Positions 6,643 to 13,838 of a stretch of 14,353 nt of DNA are shown piece after piece; positions within the stretch are counted from its first letter, which is position 1, and every line of letters begins with the position of its first letter. This stretch comes from Planctomycetaceae bacterium UBA6163 (GTDB taxonomy: Bacteria; Planctomycetota; Planctomycetia; Pirellulales; Pirellulaceae). The DNA lies in NCBI GenBank assembly GCA_002428205.1, contig DIUH01000287.1, positions 1-14,353 of the forward strand. The letters run 5' to 3'. Below the pieces are notes generated by a model. That model was not told the origin of the DNA. It searched no databases and saw nothing but the letters and a program-made list of their open reading frames with translations. The position numbers were made by a program, and so were the translations under genes.

Positions 6643-7551
6643 TTACGGCTTACGGTTCGCGGTTCGGGTTGGCGTATCTTTCTGCTCTTCAGTCAGCCGG
6701 GCACGATACTCCATCAAGCTATTGGGGCCTTGGAACCCTACTACGGTCTCGTCCCAATCGAGCTGCTTGCTGAGGAACCTGCCGGCATCAAGATCGAATC
6801 GTATGCTCCCGTTGCTCAATTGCTGAACAATTTGAGCCTTTACCGAAGCTTCTTCGATCGGGGTGAGGATTTCGCTGCGGACCTTTAAGGTTGCCACGCC
6901 GGTCTGCACTTTTTCCAGCGTATAAGTATCTCGAGCCTTGATCACTTTGATTTCGCCTGTCTCGCCACGCGCCTTGATTTCGCGAGGAACGCTCCAAGCG
7001 TGACCCAAGGGAATCGCTTCTTCGGGCAGCGGAATCGTCAATCCGCCCATGCCCAACTGGGCCTCGGTGCCCGCATGCGTTTTCCGTGCGAGTTCCTGTC
7101 CACGAGGATTGATCGTGACCGTGGAAAGAGGTTGTTTGAGTTGATCGGCAACCGATTCGAACATGATCGGCGGGGTTTCACCCGAAAGGCTCGACCAGCG
7201 AATTTCCGCCGCCGTGCCGGTTTGCTGTGTCAATTCAACCGAATCGACGCTGTGAACGAACGTCATATTCCCTTCATCGTTCACCTCGGTTACCTGCCAG
7301 ACCTTTTCGCTTACCGTGTGGACCTGTGCATTTTCTTCGGCACCCTTGATCCGCGTTTTAGTTTTCGCCACATGGGTCACTTGGTAACGGATCGATTCGC
7401 CAGCGCTGAATCGGTAGCGGAGCACATGCTTTTCCTTGTTCAGGATCGACTCACCTTGATCGGCTGCAACATCAGCGGCCTGGACGGGCGCTTGCCCGAT
7501 GGCGGCCGCGCCGATTACTCCTAGCACCAGCAAAGACAGAATTGTTTTCAT
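6643..7551 (-). CDS. Conserved exported protein of unknown function
   Basis: The 302-residue product has a clear signal peptide (MKTILSLLVLGVIGAAAIGQ, cleavage probably near VQA-AD). The rest is predicted soluble, with alternating strands: VLRYRFSAGESIRYQVTHVA, VWQVTEVNDEGNMTFVHSVD, then SVTINPRG-like and AWSVP segments. It resembles a group of planctomycete exported hypotheticals that I remember by layout (RY-x-F-x-G-E near the start, D-x-G-N-M-x-F, a PP-x-x-FE segment). I cannot name a Pfam family with confidence; the DUF6263 type is a possibility. Only one strong signal is certain: GGAGG sits 6 nt before the ATG. It has no Cys-rich region, unlike the two genes downstream. It is likely the first gene of their transcript and diverges from uppP. 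Confidence 0.85.
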   Translation of the reverse strand: MKTILSLLVLGVIGAAAIGQAPVQAADVAADQGESILNKEKHVLRYRFSAGESIRYQVTHVAKTKTRIKGAEENAQVHTVSEKVWQVTEVNDEGNMTFVHSVDSVELTQQTGTAAEIRWSSLSGETPPIMFESVADQLKQPLSTVTINPRGQELARKTHAGTEAQLGMGGLTIPLPEEAIPLGHAWSVPREIKARGETGEIKVIKARDTYTLEKVQTGVATLKVRSEILTPIEEASVKAQIVQQLSNGSIRFDLDAGRFLSKQLDWDETVVGFQGPNSLMEYRARLTEEQKDTPTRTANRKP

Positions 7552-7600
7552 CGCTAACCTCCGTGTCGGTTTGTTCGCTGTGTATCAACGGAATCTGGGC

Positions 7601-7682
7601 ATGTTGTGGGAACATCGCAGAATTACGCCGCTGCGGCAACATGAATCGCCAAAGTCCGCTTTATCAATACCAGCGGAATGTT
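7601..7682. promoter_or_regulatory. Cluster of ATGTT/AACAT motifs between divergent genes
   Basis: The 264-nt gap between the exported-protein gene and uppP holds ATGTT-N5-AACAT (7601-7615), a perfect palindrome, plus AACAT at 7638-7642 and ATGTT at 7678-7682. A GCCGC-T-GCGGC hairpin lies at 7627-7637. Palindrome and spaced half-sites could bind a dimeric regulator of either gene. Five-base motifs recur by chance, so the call is weak. Confidence 0.25.
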
Positions 7683-7766
7683 GGAAAGCCACTCTTTTGG
7701 ATCATGCCCCTTTTCAGACCAGGAATTACACCTGAAGTCACCAAAGGCGGGCCTAAACTAATGCGT

Positions 7767-7788
7767 CCGAATCGCTTTCGGTTTTTTT
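7767..7788 (+). terminator. Rho-independent terminator-like hairpin just upstream of uppP
   Basis: CCGAA (7767-7771), a 5-nt loop and TTCGG (7777-7781) are followed directly by seven T (7782-7788). The arrangement reads correctly on the plus strand, but no gene lies upstream on that strand before 7552. It ends 27 nt before the uppP start, so it may act as a leader attenuator or end a small RNA. The stem has only 5 bp. Confidence 0.45.
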
Positions 7789-7815
7789 CTTCACCTGATT
7801 CCCGAGCCCGCTTTT

Positions 7816-8613
7816 ATGGATTTGATGGAATTGGTCATTCTGGCCATCGTTCAAGGGATCGCCGAGTTTTTGCCCATCAGTTCGTCAGGCCATCTCGTTT
7901 TGGTTGGTTGGTTGCTAGGCGAAACGTCTGAATCCGCGACCGTGGAAATCATTCTCCATACCGGCACATTGGCGTCCATTTTGGTGGTTTACCGAAGAAG
8001 AATTTTTGAACTATTGACAAATGACCGTCGCGTTGTACCCCTTCTGGTTGTCGGCACTGTCCCTGCAGTGCTGGTCGGTTTTCCCCTAAAGATGTATGCC
8101 GAGTCGGTTCTGAAGAGTCCGCTTCTGGCCGGATCGATGCTGCTGGTCACCGGGGCGCTGCTGTTGGGATTAAGAAAACTCCGCAAGGGTGACACAAAGT
8201 ATGTTGATCTGAATTGGTGGCATGCGTTGTTGATCGGATGCTTTCAGGCTTTTGCGATCCTACCTGGGGTGAGCCGCAGTGGATCCACGATATTTGGTGG
8301 GAGGCTTATGGGCCTTAGTGGTGCCGATTCGGTGACTTTCTCCTTCCTTCTTGCAATTCCGGCTATCGCCGGAGCGTCTGTTTTGGCAATCAAAGATCTG
8401 ATGGAAGAAGGTTCTGGGGGTACGGATGTGGCACTGCTGATTACCGGCGCGGTGATCTCCTTTACCACCGGAATCTTCGCGCTGCGCTGGCTGATTCGCT
8501 GGAGTACCAAAGATCGCCTGCACTGGTTCGCATTCTGGTGCATTCCAATCGGCATTCTCTCAATCCTGCTCTACATGGGTGGGTATTTGGATCCGGTACC
8601 GGTCGCGAGTTAG
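7816..8613 (+). CDS. uppP: Undecaprenyl-diphosphatase (BacA/UppP)
   Basis: The 265-residue multi-spanning membrane protein dephosphorylates undecaprenyl diphosphate to the monophosphate that carries peptidoglycan and other envelope precursors. The family's (E/Q)xxxE motif appears as QGIAE (Gln13, Glu17), followed by FLPISSSGHL. The second signature LPGVSRSGST (149-158) contains the Arg needed for catalysis in the family. Its length and many hydrophobic segments fit BacA. The presence of an E/Q-xxx-E and PGxSRS pair makes the call secure. There is no clear Shine-Dalgarno before the ATG at 7816; the ATG at 7825 is the other choice. A terminator-like hairpin lies just upstream, and lexA follows 104 nt downstream on the same strand. 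Confidence 0.96.
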   Translation: MDLMELVILAIVQGIAEFLPISSSGHLVLVGWLLGETSESATVEIILHTGTLASILVVYRRRIFELLTNDRRVVPLLVVGTVPAVLVGFPLKMYAESVLKSPLLAGSMLLVTGALLLGLRKLRKGDTKYVDLNWWHALLIGCFQAFAILPGVSRSGSTIFGGRLMGLSGADSVTFSFLLAIPAIAGASVLAIKDLMEEGSGGTDVALLITGAVISFTTGIFALRWLIRWSTKDRLHWFAFWCIPIGILSILLYMGGYLDPVPVAS

Positions 8614-8653
8614 TAGGGAATCAAAACGTGGACAAAGAAGTGCACAGGTGATA

Positions 8654-8666
8654 AGTTATTGTAACT
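8654..8666. promoter_or_regulatory. Candidate LexA operator upstream of lexA
   Basis: AGTTA-TTG-TAACT is a perfect 5-bp inverted repeat with a 3-nt spacer, 52 nt before the lexA start. LexA genes usually repress themselves through a palindrome in this position. The sequence matches neither the E. coli CTGT-N8-ACAG box nor the Gram-positive GAAC-N4-GTTC box. I do not know a planctomycete LexA box from memory, so this is inference from position and symmetry. Confidence 0.35.
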
Positions 8667-8717
8667 ATTCCAAGTGTCCTTCCCAAAATCCCACCTCGAT
8701 TCGGATGTGCTTTCGTC

Positions 8718-9323
8718 ATGACCATCAACCGAACCCTTACGCGGCGCCAGCAGGACATCTTTGACCTCATTCGAGAATTAATCATCCAGCGGGGTTATGG
8801 TCCGACAGTTCGAGAAATCGGCTCGCACTTTGGCATCAGCAGTCCCAACGGTGTGATGTGCCATTTGAAAGCATTGGAACGCAAGGGGCTGATCGTTCGG
8901 CATGCCAAACAGAGCCGTGCGATCGAATTGGTTGACGCAGCAGACCGCGGGCGATTCGCGATGCAGTTGGCAGGGGTCGTTGCTGCTGGCCCAACGACGC
9001 TCGCTTTCGAACAGAAGGAGCGGATCGATTTGGGCGAAATCCTGTTCAACGCCAACCGATTCGTATTGCGAGTTTCAGGCGACTCGATGGTCGATGCACA
9101 CATCACCGATGGCGATTATGTCGTCGTTGAACCGGCTGATACAGCCGCGCCCGGTCAAATGGTCGTCGCACAAACCGCCGAAGGCGAAGCGACGTTGAAG
9201 TATTGGTTTCCCGAAGGCAATCACATTCGATTGCAACCGGCCAACAAAGATATGGAACCGATCTTCGTGAAAGACGCCAAGGTGATTGGAATCGCTGTTG
9301 GCGTTGTTCGCACCGGTATCTAG
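8718..9323 (+). CDS. lexA: LexA, SOS response repressor
   Basis: The 201-residue protein has the standard LexA plan. An N-terminal winged helix-turn-helix (TRRQQDIFDLIRELI, then PTVREIGSHFGISSPNGV) is followed by a hinge and an S24 peptidase domain. The self-cleavage site is Ala90-Gly91 in GVVAAG. The catalytic Ser123 is in VSGDSMVDAHI and the general-base Lys161 in ATLKYW; spacing agrees with E. coli LexA (Ala84-Gly85, Ser119, Lys156). On DNA damage RecA filament stimulates self-cleavage and derepresses the SOS genes. HTH residues that read DNA differ from E. coli, so the operator is probably different. A palindrome upstream may be autoregulatory. The gene ends on TAG within CTAG shared with a convergent gene. 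Confidence 0.97.
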   Translation: MTINRTLTRRQQDIFDLIRELIIQRGYGPTVREIGSHFGISSPNGVMCHLKALERKGLIVRHAKQSRAIELVDAADRGRFAMQLAGVVAAGPTTLAFEQKERIDLGEILFNANRFVLRVSGDSMVDAHITDGDYVVVEPADTAAPGQMVVAQTAEGEATLKYWFPEGNHIRLQPANKDMEPIFVKDAKVIGIAVGVVRTGI

Positions 9324-9694
9324 GCGTTCTCTGGCGACCACCAAACCGCCGTTTCTGCCATCGCCTGGTCGATGACCTTGGCGATATCGAGTCGATAATT
9401 TCCTAGCTTCAATCCATCGACCGCTTCACAGGTTGTGACCAAGTTAGACTCCGGTTCCAGCATGTCGGATAGTTGATCCAAACGGCCTTCGATCAAACGC
9501 AAATCTTCGTTGGCGTCAATTTCCGTTTGAGGCTGGTCAATCGTTGCAGGCATAACAGGACTCGGCGGATTGCGGTTGAACGAGAGGTCTTTCGAGTTGC
9601 CGTCATCGCCAAAAAAAGATGTCGCGCAAGTCGAAAACGTTAGGGCGAATACAAACGCCCACCGCTTTTCTCTTAAGTCAAAACCGCCCTGCAA
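9320..9694 (-). CDS. Small putative exported protein, unknown function
   Basis: The frame encodes 124 residues. The N-terminus (MQGGFDLREKRWAFVFALTF) has a charged then hydrophobic segment that resembles a signal peptide or anchor. The rest is acidic and polar (LIEGRLDQLSDMLEPESN, VTTCEAVDG) with helix-forming stretches and ends AVWWSPENA. I recognise no family. The start is TTG at 9694 with no clear ribosome binding site, and no other start precedes the hydrophobic segment. Amino-acid composition looks protein-like rather than random, which is the main support. It converges with lexA, the two stop codons sharing CTAG at 9320-9323. A spurious frame cannot be excluded. Confidence 0.5.
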   Translation of the reverse strand: MQGGFDLREKRWAFVFALTFSTCATSFFGDDGNSKDLSFNRNPPSPVMPATIDQPQTEIDANEDLRLIEGRLDQLSDMLEPESNLVTTCEAVDGLKLGNYRLDIAKVIDQAMAETAVWWSPENA

Positions 9695-9711
9695 GCCGAC
9701 AAACGCCCGCT

Positions 9712-9736
9712 GGCGAGACGAGAATTACGCCTCGCC
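9712..9736 (-). terminator. GC-rich hairpin downstream of the epimerase-like gene
   Basis: GGCGAGACG (9712-9720), loop AGAATTA and CGCCTCGCC (9728-9736) form a 9-bp stem (one G-T pair when read as minus-strand RNA). It lies 52 nt past the epimerase-like stop codon at 9788. There is no U-tract, so a terminator role is plausible only by position. Confidence 0.4.
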
Positions 9737-9787
9737 ATCTGAAATCTGGCCACTCTGTAAGGCCTGTGCGGATCATGCCGAGCAATC

Positions 9788-10636
9788 CTACTTCGATCGC
9801 TTCGCCATTTGCTCGTGCATGAACTTCAATGAGTCGGCCGCCAGCGTCAATTCATCCTTAAACATCTTGCGCCAAATCTTGGTCGCTGCGGCGATTTCCG
9901 GCAGCGCCAATCCGAACGCTTCGACCACCATCCAACCGTCATAACCGATCTCGGCAATGCTGTCGAAAGTCTTGTCCCAATTCACGCCGCCTTGGCCAGG
10001 TGTGCTGCGGTCATTTTCGCTGATGTGAATGTGGCACAATTTATCGCCACCGGCGGCCAGGGACGACTTGATGCATTTCTCTTCGATGTTCGAATGGAAC
10101 GTGTCGTACATCATCCCACAGGCCGGATGGTCGACCGCACGGACAAACTCGTTGGTGTCGGCGGCACAGTTCAGGAAATAGCATTCAAAACGGTTCAGCC
10201 ACTCGACCGCCAATTTCACGCCGACCTGGCCAGCGTGCTCGGCGGTCTGGCGCATCGTGTCAACGCCCCACTTGAACTCGTCGTCCGTTCGCCCCGCGCC
10301 ACTAAAGACGCCGATCGCCGAATGGTACGGGCCGACCAACGTTTCGATCCCCGCTGCCGCACACACATCCAAAGTTCGCTTGTTGTTTTCCACCGCTAGC
10401 TTGCGAACGGCCGGATCAGACGAGATCGGATTGTCTGGCTCGTTGCGAATCGTGACCCCGGTGCGCCCCAACCCGAGATCGTCCAAACGCTTGCCGATCG
10501 CGGCATAATCGAGGTCGAGGTTGAAGATCGGCATTTCGACGCCATCGAATCCGATCTTCTTGATTTCTTCGATCACCGGAAACAGCGAATCGGTGACTTC
10601 ACCGGACCAAAGCAGTAGGTTCATGCCGTATTTCAT
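9788..10636 (-). CDS. Sugar-phosphate isomerase/epimerase-type TIM barrel, D-tagatose 3-epimerase-like
   Basis: The 282-residue protein belongs to the xylose isomerase-like TIM-barrel superfamily, and resembles ketose 3-epimerases. Candidate metal ligands lie in order: Glu145 (AVEWLNRFECY), Asp178 (MMYDTFH), His204 (HIHISENDR) and Glu239 (VVEAFG). The six-residue spacing from His204 to Arg210 equals that of His211 to Arg217 in the Agrobacterium psicose epimerase. Such enzymes interconvert ketoses at C3 using Mn2+ or Co2+. The exact substrate cannot be read from sequence. No signal peptide is seen, so it is cytoplasmic. GAGAAG about 10 nt before the ATG at 10636 supports the start. It lies 108 nt after the AcpH-like gene on the same strand and may have its own promoter. 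Confidence 0.9.
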   Translation of the reverse strand: MKYGMNLLLWSGEVTDSLFPVIEEIKKIGFDGVEMPIFNLDLDYAAIGKRLDDLGLGRTGVTIRNEPDNPISSDPAVRKLAVENNKRTLDVCAAAGIETLVGPYHSAIGVFSGAGRTDDEFKWGVDTMRQTAEHAGQVGVKLAVEWLNRFECYFLNCAADTNEFVRAVDHPACGMMYDTFHSNIEEKCIKSSLAAGGDKLCHIHISENDRSTPGQGGVNWDKTFDSIAEIGYDGWMVVEAFGLALPEIAAATKIWRKMFKDELTLAADSLKFMHEQMAKRSK

Positions 10637-10744
10637 GGCGTCTGTCTTCTCGTGGTTGGAGAGAGTAGCGGGGGGAAGGGTTCAACGAGGCCAATACTTT
10701 ACCCGCTTCGCGCCGCAACAACAGACGCGGACCGGCACATTGGC

Positions 10745-11410
10745 TCAGGCAACCACGATTTCCTCAGGCTTGGCCAGCAGTTCATCGCAGCGATCGGCAA
10801 CGATTCGACGGGCCGACGGCAACCAGGCGTCCAAATGATGGCCAAGCGGTGGCAAGCCGACCCGGGCCATCACCTGCTCCATGCGATACAGCAATTTGGC
10901 GTCATCCAGATAATCGTATAAAAACTTCACTTGCCGAAAACGCGAAATCCAACCGTCCAAGCGATCGGTTGGCACCTTGGCGATCGCGTTGACAACCTGC
11001 TGGACCTTAACACCCGAAACGTTGTCCATGGCGTCGTAATAGCGATCCGCCAACGACCGATCTCGCTCGATCAGCGTAGCGTCAATCAATACCTCGACCA
11101 AAATGTGGCCGAGGAAGCTGGGGCGAAACCCTTCGTCACCGGGCAACCGATCTCGCAATTCGACGGCAAACCGAAGACTCGTTTCGGCAAAGACCCGCGT
11201 TTGATGAAACCACTGGTCGTCCGCCAAATGTTGGACAATGCCGCTAGCGATTTGCCGCGTCGGTTCGTCATCGCTGTCGATCAGCCTACTCGCCGCCCGC
11301 GATCGCACACGAACCTTGCGATCGACGACCGACAACCAATCGGGCGTCGCCGTTCCCGCCAAAAAATAGGGCGAGTCGAGAAACCGGTAGCCGTGCGCCA
11401 GGTAGTTCAT
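10745..11410 (-). CDS. Conserved protein, ACP phosphodiesterase (AcpH)-like
   Basis: The 221-residue product begins MNYLAHGYRF, close to the MNFLAHLHLA start of AcpH, and continues FLAGTATPDWLSV where AcpH has a GN-x-x-ADF segment. HLADDQWFHQTRVF (about 61-74) recalls the AcpH H-x-x-x-D-x-F-T block, and HILVEVLIDATLIE may supply further acidic residues. AcpH removes the phosphopantetheine arm from acyl carrier protein and has an HD-like fold. The match is by motif order, not proven; the protein is longer than AcpH (about 193), and function should be held loosely. No signal peptide is present. Its ATG overlaps the stop codon of the BFD-like gene (ATGA, 11407-11410), a sign of coupled translation. 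Confidence 0.88.
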   Translation of the reverse strand: MNYLAHGYRFLDSPYFLAGTATPDWLSVVDRKVRVRSRAASRLIDSDDEPTRQIASGIVQHLADDQWFHQTRVFAETSLRFAVELRDRLPGDEGFRPSFLGHILVEVLIDATLIERDRSLADRYYDAMDNVSGVKVQQVVNAIAKVPTDRLDGWISRFRQVKFLYDYLDDAKLLYRMEQVMARVGLPPLGHHLDAWLPSARRIVADRCDELLAKPEEIVVA

Positions 11411-11688
11411 GGCTCTTCAAACGTTGCCCGCTTGCTGGCCCGGAACGACTGCCTTGCCACTGAGTATTCCTCCGCCGCCGGCAACGAATCGTCGCTTACC
11501 GCATCGGTCGGCTGCAACGACTGTTCGTGCAACCGCTGCAAAAACGGCCGACACCAACCGCAGCCGGTCCCCGCGCCAAAGCACTCGCTCAACTGGCTGG
11601 CCACGGCAGGACGATTGGTCCGCAAGAACTGCTCCACTTTTCGCCGAGTGACGTGAAAACAGAGGCAAAGTTCGTCGTCAGGCTCCAT
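11407..11688 (-). CDS. BFD-like [2Fe-2S]-binding protein
   Basis: From the ATG at 11688 the product has 93 residues. It starts MEPDDELCLCFHVTRRKVEQ and has Cys8, Cys10, Cys43 and Cys46 in CLC and TGCGWC. The pattern CxC-x32-CxxC is that of bacterioferritin-associated ferredoxin (Bfd), where the four Cys hold a [2Fe-2S] cluster; Bfd has x31-x34. A fifth Cys (36) is extra. Bfd-type domains donate electrons, for example to release iron from bacterioferritin, or occur in nitrite and amine dehydrogenases. No bacterioferritin lies in the window. The start is fixed by AAGGA 6 nt upstream; a longer frame upstream lacks this. The C-terminal third is low in structure and may be disordered. It lies 38 nt after the LarA-like gene and overlaps the AcpH-like gene by four bases. 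Confidence 0.88.
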   Translation of the reverse strand: MEPDDELCLCFHVTRRKVEQFLRTNRPAVASQLSECFGAGTGCGWCRPFLQRLHEQSLQPTDAVSDDSLPAAEEYSVARQSFRASKRATFEEP

Positions 11689-11726
11689 CGATTTTCCTTC
11701 GCTCGCCGCCAGCGGAGTGAGCAAAC

Positions 11727-13046
11727 TTATGAGGAAGTGAAGGAAGCCAACACGCCCGCGTCGGGTGCAGTCTGTGCGGCACGAATGCAGCAACATTGGT
11801 CATGCTGGTTCACCAATCGCGCAAGCGCCCCGGCATCGGTGATGACGCCGAATCCGAACGCTTCAGCGACTTCGGGTTCACACGCCGACCAGAGCAGATA
11901 GCGACGCGACGAATCGATGTGGTTGATCAATTCGCTCAGCAATTTACGGGCGAAAGCGGGCTGCGACATCGCCGTAGCAACCGGCGCGGCCGGTTCCGGT
12001 TCCCGGTCGTCAGCTTCGTAATCGTAAGTCGACTCGAGCGCCTTTGCGTCTTGGCCCAGTGGCACCAAATCGTCGTCAAACGAATCTTCCAAACCGTCGC
12101 GATGCCCCAGCGATTTCAAATTGGTGACCAACACGACCGAGCCCGACGGCGACGCGTAACTGCGTCCCACCAGCGCCGCACGGACCAAGTTTTCCATGCT
12201 TTGCTGCGACGCCCCGCCATCGACGCAAGCGACAACGACGTCCGAAGATCCTTGGTCACCACAGCCACGCGTGGCGACAAAATGCGTTCGAATCGCCTCA
12301 CGCAACGATTCGGGCGACGAAGCGATCACGCGTCCGACGCCACCAGCAGCGCTCACTTCAACAGCCAACATCAACTGCACACCCAGGGCCCAACGGACCT
12401 GCTGTGACTGATCGGCCGCCCAATCGTTGTGGTAATTTTCGTGCTTTTCGATCGAGCGTAACGTCGATCGTTGCAGTCGTTTCAATTGCCCGTCGTCGAC
12501 CATCCCCGGAAATAACGCGTCGGCGCTCGGACCGCCAACCAGCGGATCGGTCACTCGCATAACACTGACCGGCAACACAAAGTCGGCATCGACCAATGAC
12601 AGGTTCAAACGAATCGGCTCGGCATCTTCATCGGCCCCCAAATATCGCTCGCTGCCACGATCGCCCAAACGGTGAATCGTCAGTTGAACGTTGTCGGGCA
12701 ATCCCCGCTTCAAACGCTCCATCGAATCGGCGTCAAGAGAATCGGCGACAACGACTTCGACTTTGCCGAGTTCGCACCGCTGGACCGCCTTCAACACGCC
12801 CTGAACAATCGCGTCGCAATCGGGCAAGCCGGTTTCTAGTGCGATCGCTAAGTGATCGCCAGGAACCAACATGTCCGCCAGCGGCAAGAACTCGTGCGGA
12901 TGACTGAGCGCCTCGGTGACCGCGTCGACTGCGATCGCTTGGGGTGAAGCAACCGCTTGCGGGCCAAGGCACTGCAGGGTGACTTCGTCCGCAACCTCGA
13001 TTTGGACGCTTGTTCCGTCGCGGTCGATATCAAAAAACTGACTCAT
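11727..13046 (-). CDS. LarA-like (DUF2088) protein lacking expected catalytic motifs
   Basis: The 439-residue protein follows the LarA nickel-pincer lactate racemase plan: LVPGDHLAIALETGLPDCDAI (about 60-80) where LarA has a TRPTP segment, then VEVVVADSLDADS (96-108) in place of the GTHR loop, and DPLVGGPSADALFPGM (167-182) in place of the SGGAK-x-x-LPG loop. The HND and WALGVQLMLAVEVSAAGGV segments that follow fit the C-terminal domain. The GTH histidine, the loop histidine and the conserved lysine of LarA, as I remember them, are not visible. It may thus be an enzyme with different chemistry or a binding protein. The C-terminal tail (about 340-439) is acidic then Ala-rich. The start at 13046 is preferred over none, with only a weak AGGA far upstream. 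It heads the likely operon with the BFD-like and AcpH-like genes. Confidence 0.85.
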   Translation of the reverse strand: MSQFFDIDRDGTSVQIEVADEVTLQCLGPQAVASPQAIAVDAVTEALSHPHEFLPLADMLVPGDHLAIALETGLPDCDAIVQGVLKAVQRCELGKVEVVVADSLDADSMERLKRGLPDNVQLTIHRLGDRGSERYLGADEDAEPIRLNLSLVDADFVLPVSVMRVTDPLVGGPSADALFPGMVDDGQLKRLQRSTLRSIEKHENYHNDWAADQSQQVRWALGVQLMLAVEVSAAGGVGRVIASSPESLREAIRTHFVATRGCGDQGSSDVVVACVDGGASQQSMENLVRAALVGRSYASPSGSVVLVTNLKSLGHRDGLEDSFDDDLVPLGQDAKALESTYDYEADDREPEPAAPVATAMSQPAFARKLLSELINHIDSSRRYLLWSACEPEVAEAFGFGVITDAGALARLVNQHDQCCCIRAAQTAPDAGVLASFTSS

Positions 13047-13095
13047 GAACCCATCGAATCCTGAAACTGTAAAACCGCTGCGAACTTATCCGAAA

Positions 13096-13113
13096 ATCGC
13101 ACCGATCGGCGAT
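13096..13113 (-). terminator. Weak hairpin after msrA
   Basis: ATCGC (13096-13100) and GCGAT (13109-13113) enclose CCGATCGG. On the minus strand the stem is followed by TTTT. It touches the last base of the msrA stop codon, so it lies immediately at the end of the gene. The stem is only 5 bp. Confidence 0.3.
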
Positions 13114-13838
13114 CAGTCCTTCTTCACTTGATCTTTGAATTCTTTTTGGAACTTCATCACCTTGGGACGCACAACCGCTTGGCAATATCCGGCGGCCGGG
13201 TTGCGACGGAAGTAATCCTGGTGATACTCTTCGGCGACGTAAAAGGTGCTTAGCGGTTCAAGCGTCGTGACAATCGGACGACGGCGAAACTCTCGTGTTT
13301 CGTTCAATTGCTTGATGTACGCTTCGGCGATCTCCTTCTGCTCGTCATTGTGATAGAAGATCGCGCTGCGATACTGCGTGCCTTTGTCCGCACCCTGCTG
13401 GTTCAGCGTCGTCGGGTCGTGTGTGGCGAAGAAGACTTCGAGCAACTTTTCGAAGGACGTCTTGCTGGGGTCGTAAGTGATTTCGATCGCTTCAGCATGC
13501 CCGGTCAAACCGGTGCAGACGGCTTGGTAGGTCGGATTGGGGATCTGGCCACCGAGGTAACCTGATACGACGTCCTGCACGCCTTCCATTCGCTCGAAAA
13601 CTGCCTCGGTACACCAAAAGCAACCACCTGCTAAAGTTGCCACAGCCGTTTTCGATTCCGATGATTCGGTCACAGTCTCTTTGCTCTCGTTAGTGTTTGC
13701 GGCCGGAGTTTCCGGTGGCGCAGCCGATGCGGTGGAAAGTTCTGGGCGGCCCGATGCCATCATCCCAACGACAGTGAAGACCGCGGCGACGCCAACGACA
13801 CCACTGATCCGCACCCAAGATTGCTGATTCATTTTCAC
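13113..13838 (-). CDS. msrA: Peptide methionine sulfoxide reductase MsrA, exported or membrane-anchored
   Basis: The product has 241 residues. The catalytic motif GGCFWCTEA has its nucleophile at Cys73. Other family blocks follow: GYLGGQIPNPTYQAVCTGLTGHAE, FFATHDPTTLNQQGAD-x-GTQYRS and the C-terminal EEYHQDYFRRNPAAGYCQ-x-VV with a likely resolving Cys219. MsrA reduces methionine-S-sulfoxide in proteins using thioredoxin-type thiols. An N-terminal hydrophobic segment (about 8-29) and a Ser/Thr/Glu-rich linker place the enzyme outside the cytoplasm, tethered or secreted; this is unlike the usual cytosolic MsrA. No msrB lies near. The start is GTG 13838 with AAGG 7 nt upstream; ATG 13832 is the alternative. 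It diverges from the thioesterase across 28 bp. Confidence 0.96.
   Translation of the reverse strand: MKMNQQSWVRISGVVGVAAVFTVVGMMASGRPELSTASAAPPETPAANTNESKETVTESSESKTAVATLAGGCFWCTEAVFERMEGVQDVVSGYLGGQIPNPTYQAVCTGLTGHAEAIEITYDPSKTSFEKLLEVFFATHDPTTLNQQGADKGTQYRSAIFYHNDEQKEIAEAYIKQLNETREFRRRPIVTTLEPLSTFYVAEEYHQDYFRRNPAAGYCQAVVRPKVMKFQKEFKDQVKKD

Noticed and set aside
11689..11796. N-terminal extension of the BFD-like protein
   Set aside because: It overlaps the LarA-like gene, while ATG 11688 has AAGGA at ideal spacing and starts right before the CxC motif.
11796..12407. Plus-strand 203-codon frame inside the LarA-like gene
   Set aside because: Arg-rich shadow without domain or ribosome binding site.
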